This document shows positions 1 through 7,285 of a stretch of DNA of 8,024 bases, piece after piece. Numbering within the stretch: the first letter of the stretch is position 1; every line of letters starts with the position of its first letter. Source of the stretch: Deltaproteobacteria bacterium (lineage in GTDB: Bacteria > Desulfobacterota > Binatia > UBA9968); contig JACPFH010000747.1 of NCBI GenBank assembly GCA_016183075.1, forward strand, positions 1 through 8,024, written 5' to 3'. Made by a program: the position numbers and the translations under genes. The notes under the pieces are model-generated. The model was not told where the DNA came from. It ran no database searches and saw nothing but the letters and a program-made list of their open reading frames with translations.

Positions 1-115
1 ACAAGGCTGATAAGCCACACTGCTACAACAACCGACTTCTGGAATACAGGAAACTTACGCATGTCGGGCCCCCTTTCGGAAGTGGTTGACCTATGCTGGA
101 CGGCGGCAATTCTAG
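1..115. other. No supportable gene; left-edge region before the amidohydrolase remnant
   Basis: All three forward frames were read here. The frame of the downstream amidohydrolase is closed by stops near the left edge and again by TAG at 113-115. A second frame is interrupted by TGA at 87-89. The remaining frame is open but gives no recognisable protein. The first 60 bases look less GC-rich than the rest of the window. If the adjacent fragment is a decayed gene, this stretch may be its degraded middle or the far side of a rearrangement junction. The sequence does not decide between these. Confidence 0.4.
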
Positions 116-490
116 TGGCAAGACGGTCACGCTGTCAATCATGGAAATTGCCCGCGCCTGAAGTTCGGTTTCATCGAGGCTTCTGCGGGTTGGGTGCCCT
201 TTCTCATCCATATCTTGCGAAGGCTTTTCCGCGAGCGATGGAAGTTTTCCAACAGCGTCGACCTCTTCCGGGAATACCGGCTGTTCGTGGCGTGCGAGGC
301 GGACGAGGACGTTCCCTACTTGGCGAAGTATACCGGCGAGGATCATATCCTCATCGGCTCCGATTACGGCCACAACGATCCATCGGAGGAGCGCAATCTT
401 GTCGCTACGATGAGAGCGAGAGAGGACATTCCGAGGCCTTTGACGGAGAAGATCCTGTGTGAGAATCCCCGGCGGTTCTATCCTCTCTAA
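116..490 (+). pseudogene. C-terminal remnant of a PF04909-type metal-dependent amidohydrolase
   Basis: This frame encodes the end of an amidohydrolase-2 family protein, a TIM-barrel metal hydrolase or decarboxylase family. Recognisable parts are LKFGFIEASAGWVPFL (158-205), an FRERWKF segment, the GSDYGHND block (356-379) carrying the usual late-barrel aspartate, and a typical C-terminus, EKILCENPRRFYPL, before TAA at 488-490. Family members are usually about 300-400 residues, but only about 124 codons are open here. The frame is blocked by TAG at 113-115. The residues expected just before LKFGF appear better in another frame (LSIMEIA, about 132-152), so a small indel near 150 plus further decay fits. 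A GTG at 194 would allow a 98-residue product, but it would start inside the conserved core and lack the metal-binding N-terminal half. Family assignment is fairly secure. Pseudogene status is an inference, because the window edge hides the 5' part and a sequencing indel is possible. The substrate cannot be told. Confidence 0.62.
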
Positions 491-495
491 CAGGG

Positions 496-616
496 TGCGG
501 AAAAACTCTCCGTCCACCCTTCGACGGGCTCAGGGCGAACGGAGGATGCCTTGAAATCATTGAGTATTTTCCGTTCATGCTGAGCTTGTCGAAGCATGAA
601 AATCGCTTTTTCCGCA
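496..616. repeat. Nested inverted-repeat element at a convergent gene junction
   Basis: An outer perfect 10-base inverted repeat, TGCGGAAAAA (496-505) and TTTTTCCGCA (607-616), encloses an inner imperfect one. The inner arms, 518-542 and 571-595, match at 19 of 25 positions and both carry a TTCGAC..GCTCAG core or its complement. The right arm also folds on itself: TTCATGCT (574-581) pairs with AGCATGAA (593-600) around an 11-base loop. The element fills most of the gap between the amidohydrolase remnant and the end of the molybdoenzyme gene, which converge on it. I know similar 'TTCGAC-GCTCAG' palindromes as dispersed intergenic repeats in environmental proteobacteria-like genomes. A REP/MITE-like origin and a role as bidirectional terminator are inferences. 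No transposase is present. Confidence 0.7.
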
Positions 617-676
617 GGCTGCCAACCACCCCTGGGAGCGCTTCATGGATCCTCCCCACGAGCGGATTCACTCGTG

Positions 677-2899
677 TTAGCGAGACTTCAGCGCTTCGAG
701 GACTTTTTCTGCCGTGACGGGCAACGATTTGATCCTCACCCCTACCGCGTCGTAGACGGCGTTTGCGATGGCCGCGGCGGTGGGCATGATCGCGGTCTCG
801 CCGATGCTCATGCTACCGTAGGGGCCGCTTCCGGTGTTGGACTCCATGACGGCGGTTTTCAGGACCGGGATGTCCCCGATCGACGGGATCTTGTAGTCGC
901 CGAAGTTGGCGGTCACGACCCTGCCCGTCTCATCAACTCGAAGCTCTTCCATTTTGCCGTAGCCCATCCCCATGATTACCCCGCCGTCGATCTGCCCCTG
1001 GTGCCCGAGCGGGTTGAGAACTGCGCCCGTGTTGTGCGCTGTGGTTAGCTGGCGAACGCTGACCTCGCCGGTCTCGGAGTCCACCGCCACTTCGGCCACC
1101 TGGGTCACCGTGGACGACTCGGGACCTTCCATCATGTTGTTGTAATGCCCTTCGGCGATGATCGGCCCTCCTTTGGCCCGGACGATGTCGCCAAAGGAGA
1201 TTTTTTTCTCCGCCCTGGCGTGGCTCACGCCCCCCGGATGGAGAATCAGTTGCTCGGGAGGAGCTTCGATAAGCTCACTGGCCGCCTTGAGAATTTGCTC
1301 CTTCGCGTTCTTGGCGGCTTCGTAGGCCGCGCTGCCGTGCACTCGAGTGCTGCTGCTGCCTCTCACGCCCGTATCCATGATTACCTTCGATGTATCGAGG
1401 GGCTCAACTCGGACATGCTTGAAGGGAATTTTTAGCTCCTCGGCCACGATCTGCTGCATGATCGTATGGGCTCCCGGCCCGACCTCCATGACGGCGGAGG
1501 AGAGCGTGACGCTCCCGTCTCCGTCGACTTTCACAAAAGCGTAGGACTCACCACCCTTGGAGACCCACTGAGCCACCGCGATCCCGCGGCCCACGTTTTT
1601 GGGTTTGGGCCGGTGATAGCCGGAAACCTCCAGCGCCTTGCGCAGCGTCTCTTCGACCTTCACATGGGAAATCATGTGCCCCAACGGGGAGTCGTCGCCG
1701 TCATGCATAAAATTGCGCCTGCGGAATTCCGCCGGATCCATGCCGAGCTCCCGGGCGACGAGATCCATCTGGCTTTCGGTCGCGAACACGCCCTGTGCGT
1801 GACCGGGCGCCCGCATGTACCCGCAGGGAACCTTGTTCGTATATACATAATCCTCTTCGATGAGCGCATGGGCAATCTTGTAAGGGCCCACCGATTCGTG
1901 GGCCCCCACAAGAAAACCTTGCGGCCGGTAGGAGCCGTACGCGCCGCTGTCAAACACGAAGCGGATATGATGGGATACGATCTCCCCGGTTTTTTTGACC
2001 CCGGTTCGGATCGTGATCACCGCGGCGTGGCGTGGATTGCCCGCCATGAATTCCTCGTTGTAGTCCACCAACATTTTTACCGGGCGGCCGCTTTTTTTGG
2101 ACAGGACATAGCACAAAGCGATATCATTGGCATCGCCCTTGCCGCCGAAATCGCCGCCGATGTAGCAGGGGTGGACGACGAGTTTCGTTGGCGGTACCTT
2201 CAGAGCCGCACCGACCTGCCCGCGCAGGGCATAAGGACTTTTCGTTGAAGCCCAGATTTCCGCGCCGCCATCGTCGTTGACCTTCACGAGAAAAGCGTGG
2301 GGCTCGATATAACCCTGGTGGGCCATCGATGTTCGGAAGGTGTTCTCGATGACGCGATCCGACTGCCTGAAGCCCGCCTCGATGTCCCCTTTCTTCCATG
2401 CGAGATGGACAAACACGTTGCTCGGCTCCTTGATCTCGTAAAGCAAGCCGCCGTAGCTCGGAAGCTCGGGATGTAGAATCGGCGCCGACGGTTTCAATGC
2501 CTCCAGGGCATCGGAGACCGGCTCCAGTTCTTCGTATTCGACTTCGATCAGATCCAGCGCCTGCTCGGCAATCTCTTCGCTATCCGCGGCCACCGCCGCG
2601 ACTTTTTCACCGATGAAGCGCACGACACCGTCGGCCAGGATCGGCATGTCGATAATTTTTTTGCCGATCTTCGAGCCTTTTACGTCCCGGCCGGTAACGA
2701 CCGCTTTGACCCCCGCGCACGCCTCCGCTTTAGCGGTGTCGACGCGCTTGATGCGCCCGTGGGAGATCGGGCTTCGCAGCGCCTTTACCCACAGCATTCC
2801 AGGAAGGATTTTATCCGCGGCGTACTTCGCCAGTCCCGAGACCTTTTCCTCTCCTTCGACCCTCGGAGCCGGCGTTCCCAACACACGGCCTTCCTTCAT
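677..2899 (-). CDS. Xanthine dehydrogenase-family molybdopterin-binding (large) subunit
   Basis: This 740-residue protein belongs to the molybdenum hydroxylase large subunits (XdhA/CoxL/PaoC type). These bind molybdopterin cytosine dinucleotide or a similar cofactor and hydroxylate aldehydes, N-heterocycles, CoA esters or CO. The N-terminal 'hammerhead' domain spans about residues 18-130 (GLAKYAADKILPGMLWVKAL, then RFIGEKVAAVAAD). Cofactor-binding parts follow: GGDFGGKG (248-255), MRAPG (362-366), EVGPGAHT (472-479), a GQIDGG..GMGYGKMEE segment (635-652) and the C-terminal SIGE (698-701), whose Glu701 aligns with the catalytic base. The length is normal for stand-alone large subunits. There is no CODH AYRCSFR loop, so it is not form I CO dehydrogenase. 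Two Gln normally near Mo appear as Lys220 (in STK) and Pro475 (in GPG). No [2Fe-2S] or FAD partner gene lies in the window. The ATG follows GAGGTGA, 10 bases after the helicase stop, so it is probably the last gene of the operon. The substrate is unknown. Confidence 0.9.
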   Translation of the reverse strand: MKEGRVLGTPAPRVEGEEKVSGLAKYAADKILPGMLWVKALRSPISHGRIKRVDTAKAEACAGVKAVVTGRDVKGSKIGKKIIDMPILADGVVRFIGEKVAAVAADSEEIAEQALDLIEVEYEELEPVSDALEALKPSAPILHPELPSYGGLLYEIKEPSNVFVHLAWKKGDIEAGFRQSDRVIENTFRTSMAHQGYIEPHAFLVKVNDDGGAEIWASTKSPYALRGQVGAALKVPPTKLVVHPCYIGGDFGGKGDANDIALCYVLSKKSGRPVKMLVDYNEEFMAGNPRHAAVITIRTGVKKTGEIVSHHIRFVFDSGAYGSYRPQGFLVGAHESVGPYKIAHALIEEDYVYTNKVPCGYMRAPGHAQGVFATESQMDLVARELGMDPAEFRRRNFMHDGDDSPLGHMISHVKVEETLRKALEVSGYHRPKPKNVGRGIAVAQWVSKGGESYAFVKVDGDGSVTLSSAVMEVGPGAHTIMQQIVAEELKIPFKHVRVEPLDTSKVIMDTGVRGSSSTRVHGSAAYEAAKNAKEQILKAASELIEAPPEQLILHPGGVSHARAEKKISFGDIVRAKGGPIIAEGHYNNMMEGPESSTVTQVAEVAVDSETGEVSVRQLTTAHNTGAVLNPLGHQGQIDGGVIMGMGYGKMEELRVDETGRVVTANFGDYKIPSIGDIPVLKTAVMESNTGSGPYGSMSIGETAIMPTAAAIANAVYDAVGVRIKSLPVTAEKVLEALKSR

Positions 2900-2912
2900 C
2901 GCTTCACCTCTA
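2900..2912 (-). promoter_or_regulatory. Lhr stop codon abutting the Shine-Dalgarno of the molybdoenzyme gene
   Basis: On the minus strand the junction reads TTTTAGAGGTGAAGCGATG. The helicase stop TAG is at 2912-2910. It is followed directly by a strong ribosome-binding site (GAGGTGA, 2910-2904), four more bases and the ATG at 2899. Ribosomes ending the helicase would cover this site, so translational coupling is likely. This also fixes the molybdoenzyme start. No room is left for a separate promoter in the gap, although one inside the helicase 3' end cannot be excluded. Confidence 0.75.
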
Positions 2913-5900
2913 AAAGTCAGTGTTTACCCCGATACGAGGCTGCTGCCTGCTTAATACTTCTCCGAGCTGGCCGACATCCACAGGCACTCCATCTTTGTAG
3001 GCAATGACCTGATTCGAATACGGAGAGACCCGCCCGCCCGGCGCGAGGATTCCAACGAGGTTCAACGGATCAGCCGAAAAAACAATCACCGGAACGGAAT
3101 CCGGCGCAGAGCGGCGGACCTGACGAAGCTTATCCACCGCCTGCGGCAACGCGTATTGCTCGCCGGCGAACCCGCCGACAAAGCGCCCGCCGCGAATCTC
3201 GCCGCGAGCTTCGAGGCGGCGGTAAACCTCCGTCAATAATCGCCAGCGGGGAAGTCGCGTCTCGCGCGCTAAAAGCTCGCGCATGACTATGCCGTAGCGC
3301 TGCAGAAGCTGGCGAGCTGAAAATTCCGTGGCGATCTCCGGTTTCACTGCTGCCTCCCGCGGCCCTTCCTGGCGCCATAGCGACCAGCGGCCAAGCGGTA
3401 GCAAGCGCTCCGGTCCGCGCCGGCCGGAAATGAGCCTCAAACGTCTTCCTTTCCCGCGCCGCTTGATGTCGGGCGTGAGCAAGACCCGGAGGCCGGCAAT
3501 TCCATCGCCGGTAACCACGCCGCGGGCGACAAGCTCCCAGAGAGCTTCCTCTGCCTGGCTATTCAACAGGCCGGTGGCGCGCGCGATCTCGGTCAAAAAC
3601 GATGCGCCGCGCTCTGCCAGGTAGCGCGCCACGTCGCGCGCAGCCGTGGACAGGTCGGGTAACTTTTCCCACGTTCGCCTTTCCGCATCGAGAAAATAAT
3701 CGAGGTTCTCCCGCAGCACAAAAGCGATGGGCGCGACCCTGCTCGGAAATTTCGTCCGTTGAGCTTTTGGCTGCGCTCCGCTCACCGTTTCCTCTTCGGC
3801 GCCGACGCCGCTATCCGGGCGTAGCCTTCCCCACGCGACCACGCCGCCGAGGCAGATCTCCTCCAGGTGTGCCGGATCATACTCGGCCATGCGCGAGGGC
3901 AAAACCTGTTCCTCCCAGGCGGTAGCGGGAAGCTCCAATCCTTGAAGCTGGCCGATCACTTCCAAAATCCCCTCTCGTCCCCGCAGCCGCGCCGAGGGCC
4001 GGACATGCTGCCAGACGAGCAGAAACCGAATGAAGTCGGCCGGGCTTACCGGCTCGATCTCCCGTCTAAGCTGCCCCAGCGTCAAGCGATGAATCCGGGC
4101 AAGCAGCGCCCGCTCGCACCACTCGACTCCTTGTTCGTGGGTTTGCCCGGGCGTAAACCGGCCGCGCAGCACGAGCCCGGAAGCCTCGAGCGAGACAAGC
4201 GCCCGTTCGACCTGAGCCTCAACAAGGCCGAGGGTGCGTGCAAGATGAGCTGCGGTCGTAGGGCCGGAAATTTCCAGCCACCCTTGGAGCACGTAGCGCA
4301 TCGCCTCTTCTTCGGTTACGCCGGCACTTTTTTGATCGAGCGCGAAGGTGACCTGGGGTTCAAAAACAGGCTCGCGGAAGATCGCGCGGGCCCAATGAAG
4401 CCTTTCGGCAGCGACATAAGCGCGCCTCTCCTCTCCTCCGGCGGCTGAACGGTAGCCCATGACGGTCGCCCTCCCCGCCCGGATAAGCTCCTCGGCCAGA
4501 GTTGACCACTCAGCGTCCTCAGCAGGCAGAAGGCCAACGCTCAGTAGGAAATCATGCAGCTCATCGGCATCCCGGATGTCCGGCTTGGCCTGGCTTCGAA
4601 CCTTCTCGATTGCCTGCGGGCTCAAAGCCCCGACACCCAGGGAAAGCTCCGGGTCGATGCGCCGCAGCGAGACGGCCCTCGCCCTTCTCTCTTCGAGCGG
4701 GGCATCATCGAGGAAGGCATACGGGTTGGCGTTCAAAATCTCATGGGCCATGAGCGAGGGTGCGGGCGTATCCACGGCAATCATGCGGACGCTGCCGTGC
4801 TCGATTTTCTTGACCACGGCTTTGAGCCCCTCCAGATCCATCGCCTCATGCAAGCAGTCCTTCATGGTTTCGTTGACGAGAGGGTGGTCCGGAAGCTCCA
4901 CCGGGCCTGAGCGGTTGTCCTGGCACATCACCTGCTCGGGAAAGACCGCGGCGAGAAGCTCTTCGGCGCGAATCCGCTGGATCGCCATAGGCACTTTTTT
5001 TCCTCCGCTTTGGCGCACAACCGCCAGCGCGCGGGTAGCGTTCCAGCGCCACCGGTTCGTGAACATCGGGGAGGCCAGCGCTGCCTGCACGAGATCCTTT
5101 TCCACACGGGAGGAGCTGACAAAGGAAAAAACATCCTTCAGGGGGAAAGAATGCTGCTCCGCAAGGGAGATCACGACACCGTCATCGGTGGCGGCGGCTT
5201 GCAGCTCCCGGTCGAAGCTCACGCAGAAGCGTTTTCTCAGGGCCAGCCCCCAAGCCCGGTTGATCCTGCCGCCGAATGGCGAGTGAAGGACGAGCTGCAT
5301 TCCGCCGGCCTCATCGAAGAAGCGTTCGGCGACCAGGGTTTCCATCGTGGGAACGCAACCTAGGACGGCTCGGGTATCCCGGAGGTAAGCGATGACCTGC
5401 CCGGCGCCTTCAGGCGGACAACCCGTTTCGTTTGCCAGCCAGGCGGCCGCGCCCGAAGAATCGTCCAGGCGAGATTCGATCTCGTTTCGCAGCTCGCAGA
5501 CCGCCACGGAAAGCTCCCATGTCCGAGCGGGCGCTTCCCCCAGCCAGAAGGGAATGCTCGGCGGAAGTCCCTGGGCATCCTCCACCCAGACTTTGCCGGG
5601 CGAGACTCGCCGGATACGCCACGAGCGATTACCCAGAAGGAATATGTCGCCGGCCAGGCTCTCGATCGCGAAATCCTCGTTGACCTTCCCGATAAAAGTG
5701 TCCGCGGGTGTTTCGATGACATCGTAATCCGCCGTGTCCGGAATCGCCCCGCCGTTGGTCACGGCGATGAGCCTTGCTCCCCGCCGGGCTCTGATCCTTC
5801 GGTGGACGAGATCCCGGTGGAGATAAGCGCCCCTTCGCCCGCGCCGCGCCGCGATGCCTTCCGAGAGCATCTCAAGGATGGCTTCGTATTCCGCGGCCGT

Positions 5901-7283
5901 GAGGTTGCGGTAGGGATAGGCTCGCCGGATGAGGGAAAACAGTTCCTCCTCCCGGATACCGGCGGTCGCCTCACCGAAAAGAGAGAGCTGCCTTTTCGAC
6001 CGCGGCGTCAAGCTCGCCGCCGTGGCCACGATTTGTTGCGCGAGAACGTCCAGCGGCTTCTCCGGGACGCTCAGAGCGTCGAGCTCGCCGTTGCGTACGG
6101 CGCGGATCGCAGCCATGCACTGGAGCAGGTCATCGCGGGTGAGCGGATAGAGGATGCCTCTCGGGATGGTGCCGAGGGCGTGGCCGGAGCGCCCGACGCG
6201 CTGGAGCAAAATCGCCAGGGTGCGGGGAGACCCGATATGACAAACCAAATCCACATGTCCGATGTCGATTCCGAGCTCGAGGGAGGCCGTTGCGACAACG
6301 ACCGGAAGCGCTCCCGATTTGAGCCTCTCTTCGACCTCCAAGCGCGTTGTCCGGGACAGGCTCCCGTGATGGGCGCCGACTTTCCCTTCGCCAATGCGAG
6401 AGCTCAGTTGGTGGGAGACCCGCTCCACGAGCCTTCGAGTGTTCACGAAAACAAGTGTCGTACGGTGCTCTTTGACGTGGCCGGCGATACGATCGTAGAT
6501 CTCAGCCCAGATTTCCTGCCTCGTGATCGGGCCCAGCTCCATCTCGGGAAGCCCTATGGAAAGGTCGAGAGAGCGGCGATGACCGAAATCTACAATGGCG
6601 CAGTCGGGATGTCCGCCGGGCAGGAGACCGCCGGCGCCGACCAGGAGGCGGGCGACCTCTTCGATCGGCTTTTGCGTTGCGCTAAGACCGATGCGCTGCA
6701 GCCGCCTTTCCGCCAATGCCTCAAGCCGCTCAAGGGAAAGCGCCAGATGGGCGCCCCTCTTGTTCCCCGCCACCGCGTGAATTTCGTCGACTATGACCGT
6801 GTGCGCGCGCCGGAGAAACTCGCGGCTTCGCTCGGCGGTGAGCAGGATATAGAGAGACTCGGGCGTGGTGATCAGGATATGGGGCGGCCTCCGCACCATG
6901 GAGGCACGCTCTCGCGCGGGCGTATCCCCGGAGCGCACCGCAATTCTGATCGGCGGAAGGCTGAGCCCTTCGGCTTCAGCGAGCTTGCGAATCCCGGCCA
7001 GGGGATCTTTCAGATTCTTCTCGATGTCGTTTCCGAGGGCCTTAAGCGGCGAAACATAAACCACCTGGGTTTCGTCGGGTAGTTTCCCCTCGAGCCCCCG
7101 TCGCACCACGCGGTCAATGGACCACAGGAAAGCGGCGAGCGTTTTTCCGGAGCCGGTGGGAGCCGAGATCAGCGCGGCTTTTCCCTGCGCGATCTCCCTC
7201 CATCCCATCTCCTGCGCCGGCGTCGGCGCAGAGAATCTCTCTGCGAACCAGCGCCACACCAGAGGATGAAAGGGAATCTTCAT
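2910..7283 (-). CDS. lhr: Lhr-type large ATP-dependent DNA helicase (Lhr core plus C-terminal domain)
   Basis: This is a superfamily 2, 3'-to-5' DNA/RNA-DNA translocase linked to DNA repair, 1457 residues from the chosen start, close to the roughly 1500 usual for full-length bacterial Lhr. RecA domain 1 has APTGSGKT (41-48, Walker A), SPLKAL (78-83), TTPESL (139-144), DEIH (166-169) and GLSATQ (199-204). RecA domain 2 has VFVNTRR (278-284), HHGSLS (305-310), SLELGIDIG (334-342) and QRVGRSGH (361-368, arginine fingers). Lhr-specific blocks follow: PFGGRINRAWG (669-679), NRWRWNATRALAV (743-755), CQDN (787-790) and HPLVNET (800-806). The remainder (from about 900) is the Lhr-CTD, with LPSRM..YDPAHLEEIC (about 1128-1144) and FVLRENLDYF (1188-1197). 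I chose ATG 7283 because it overlaps the upstream stop as TAATG. An in-frame ATG at 7394 would add 37 Arg-rich, unconserved residues inside the upstream gene. All helicase motifs are intact, so it is probably functional. Confidence 0.95.
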   Translation of the reverse strand: MKIPFHPLVWRWFAERFSAPTPAQEMGWREIAQGKAALISAPTGSGKTLAAFLWSIDRVVRRGLEGKLPDETQVVYVSPLKALGNDIEKNLKDPLAGIRKLAEAEGLSLPPIRIAVRSGDTPARERASMVRRPPHILITTPESLYILLTAERSREFLRRAHTVIVDEIHAVAGNKRGAHLALSLERLEALAERRLQRIGLSATQKPIEEVARLLVGAGGLLPGGHPDCAIVDFGHRRSLDLSIGLPEMELGPITRQEIWAEIYDRIAGHVKEHRTTLVFVNTRRLVERVSHQLSSRIGEGKVGAHHGSLSRTTRLEVEERLKSGALPVVVATASLELGIDIGHVDLVCHIGSPRTLAILLQRVGRSGHALGTIPRGILYPLTRDDLLQCMAAIRAVRNGELDALSVPEKPLDVLAQQIVATAASLTPRSKRQLSLFGEATAGIREEELFSLIRRAYPYRNLTAAEYEAILEMLSEGIAARRGRRGAYLHRDLVHRRIRARRGARLIAVTNGGAIPDTADYDVIETPADTFIGKVNEDFAIESLAGDIFLLGNRSWRIRRVSPGKVWVEDAQGLPPSIPFWLGEAPARTWELSVAVCELRNEIESRLDDSSGAAAWLANETGCPPEGAGQVIAYLRDTRAVLGCVPTMETLVAERFFDEAGGMQLVLHSPFGGRINRAWGLALRKRFCVSFDRELQAAATDDGVVISLAEQHSFPLKDVFSFVSSSRVEKDLVQAALASPMFTNRWRWNATRALAVVRQSGGKKVPMAIQRIRAEELLAAVFPEQVMCQDNRSGPVELPDHPLVNETMKDCLHEAMDLEGLKAVVKKIEHGSVRMIAVDTPAPSLMAHEILNANPYAFLDDAPLEERRARAVSLRRIDPELSLGVGALSPQAIEKVRSQAKPDIRDADELHDFLLSVGLLPAEDAEWSTLAEELIRAGRATVMGYRSAAGGEERRAYVAAERLHWARAIFREPVFEPQVTFALDQKSAGVTEEEAMRYVLQGWLEISGPTTAAHLARTLGLVEAQVERALVSLEASGLVLRGRFTPGQTHEQGVEWCERALLARIHRLTLGQLRREIEPVSPADFIRFLLVWQHVRPSARLRGREGILEVIGQLQGLELPATAWEEQVLPSRMAEYDPAHLEEICLGGVVAWGRLRPDSGVGAEEETVSGAQPKAQRTKFPSRVAPIAFVLRENLDYFLDAERRTWEKLPDLSTAARDVARYLAERGASFLTEIARATGLLNSQAEEALWELVARGVVTGDGIAGLRVLLTPDIKRRGKGRRLRLISGRRGPERLLPLGRWSLWRQEGPREAAVKPEIATEFSARQLLQRYGIVMRELLARETRLPRWRLLTEVYRRLEARGEIRGGRFVGGFAGEQYALPQAVDKLRQVRRSAPDSVPVIVFSADPLNLVGILAPGGRVSPYSNQVIAYKDGVPVDVGQLGEVLSRQQPRIGVNTDF
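3735..3827 (-). other. Low-complexity linker inside the Lhr C-terminal domain
   Basis: About 30 codons between the VVAWGR segment and PIAFVLREN encode a polar stretch rich in Glu, Gly, Ser, Gln, Arg and Lys (GVGAEEETVSGAQPKAQRTK), unlike the hydrophobic, structured sequence on either side. The frame is kept. From memory, this point in the Lhr-CTD varies in length between homologues, so an exposed loop is the simplest reading. It is noted because it is the least Lhr-like part of the gene. Confidence 0.4.
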
Positions 7284-7285
7284 TA
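7281..7285 (-). promoter_or_regulatory. TAATG stop/start overlap coupling LEA2 gene to lhr
   Basis: The minus strand reads CTGTTGTAATG. The TAA (7285-7283) ends the LEA2-like gene and the ATG (7283-7281) opens the helicase, sharing one base. No Shine-Dalgarno-like sequence is visible in the roughly 18 bases before this ATG (AAGAATATCTCTGTTGTA). Helicase translation therefore probably depends on termination-reinitiation from the upstream gene. This is the main argument for placing the lhr start here rather than 111 bases upstream. Confidence 0.7.

Noticed and set aside
93..161. Short ATG frame with a Walker A-like string (GGNSSGKT)
   Set aside because: It ends after 22 codons, has no P-loop protein context after it, and overlaps what is better read as frame-shifted amidohydrolase sequence. 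The motif is short enough to arise by chance.
61..462. Plus-strand 133-codon frame over the amidohydrolase region
   Set aside because: The product is Arg/Ser/Gly-rich with no family pattern. The overlapping frame has clear amidohydrolase motifs, so this is a shadow.
496..616. CRISPR array
   Set aside because: There is a single inverted-repeat unit, no direct repeats with regular spacers and no cas genes in the window.
671..684. Small hairpin CTCG..CGAG around the molybdoenzyme stop codon as a terminator
   Set aside because: The stem is only four base pairs with no T-run on either side, too weak to call. The larger repeat at 496-616 is the better candidate.
1466..2248. Long 260-codon plus-strand frame opposite the molybdoenzyme gene
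   Set aside because: It is antisense to the GGDFGGKG and MRAPG regions of a well-supported gene. Its His/Asp/Ala-rich product has no recognisable family, so it is a shadow.
677..2899. Form I CO dehydrogenase large subunit (coxL)
   Set aside because: The AYRCSFR active-site loop is absent. The corresponding segment reads CGYMRAPG, as in aldehyde- or heterocycle-oxidising relatives.
5802..7082. Long 426-codon plus-strand frame opposite lhr
   Set aside because: It lies wholly antisense to the helicase motor domains, whose motifs are all intact. Its composition is that of a GC-rich antisense shadow, and no domain is recognisable.
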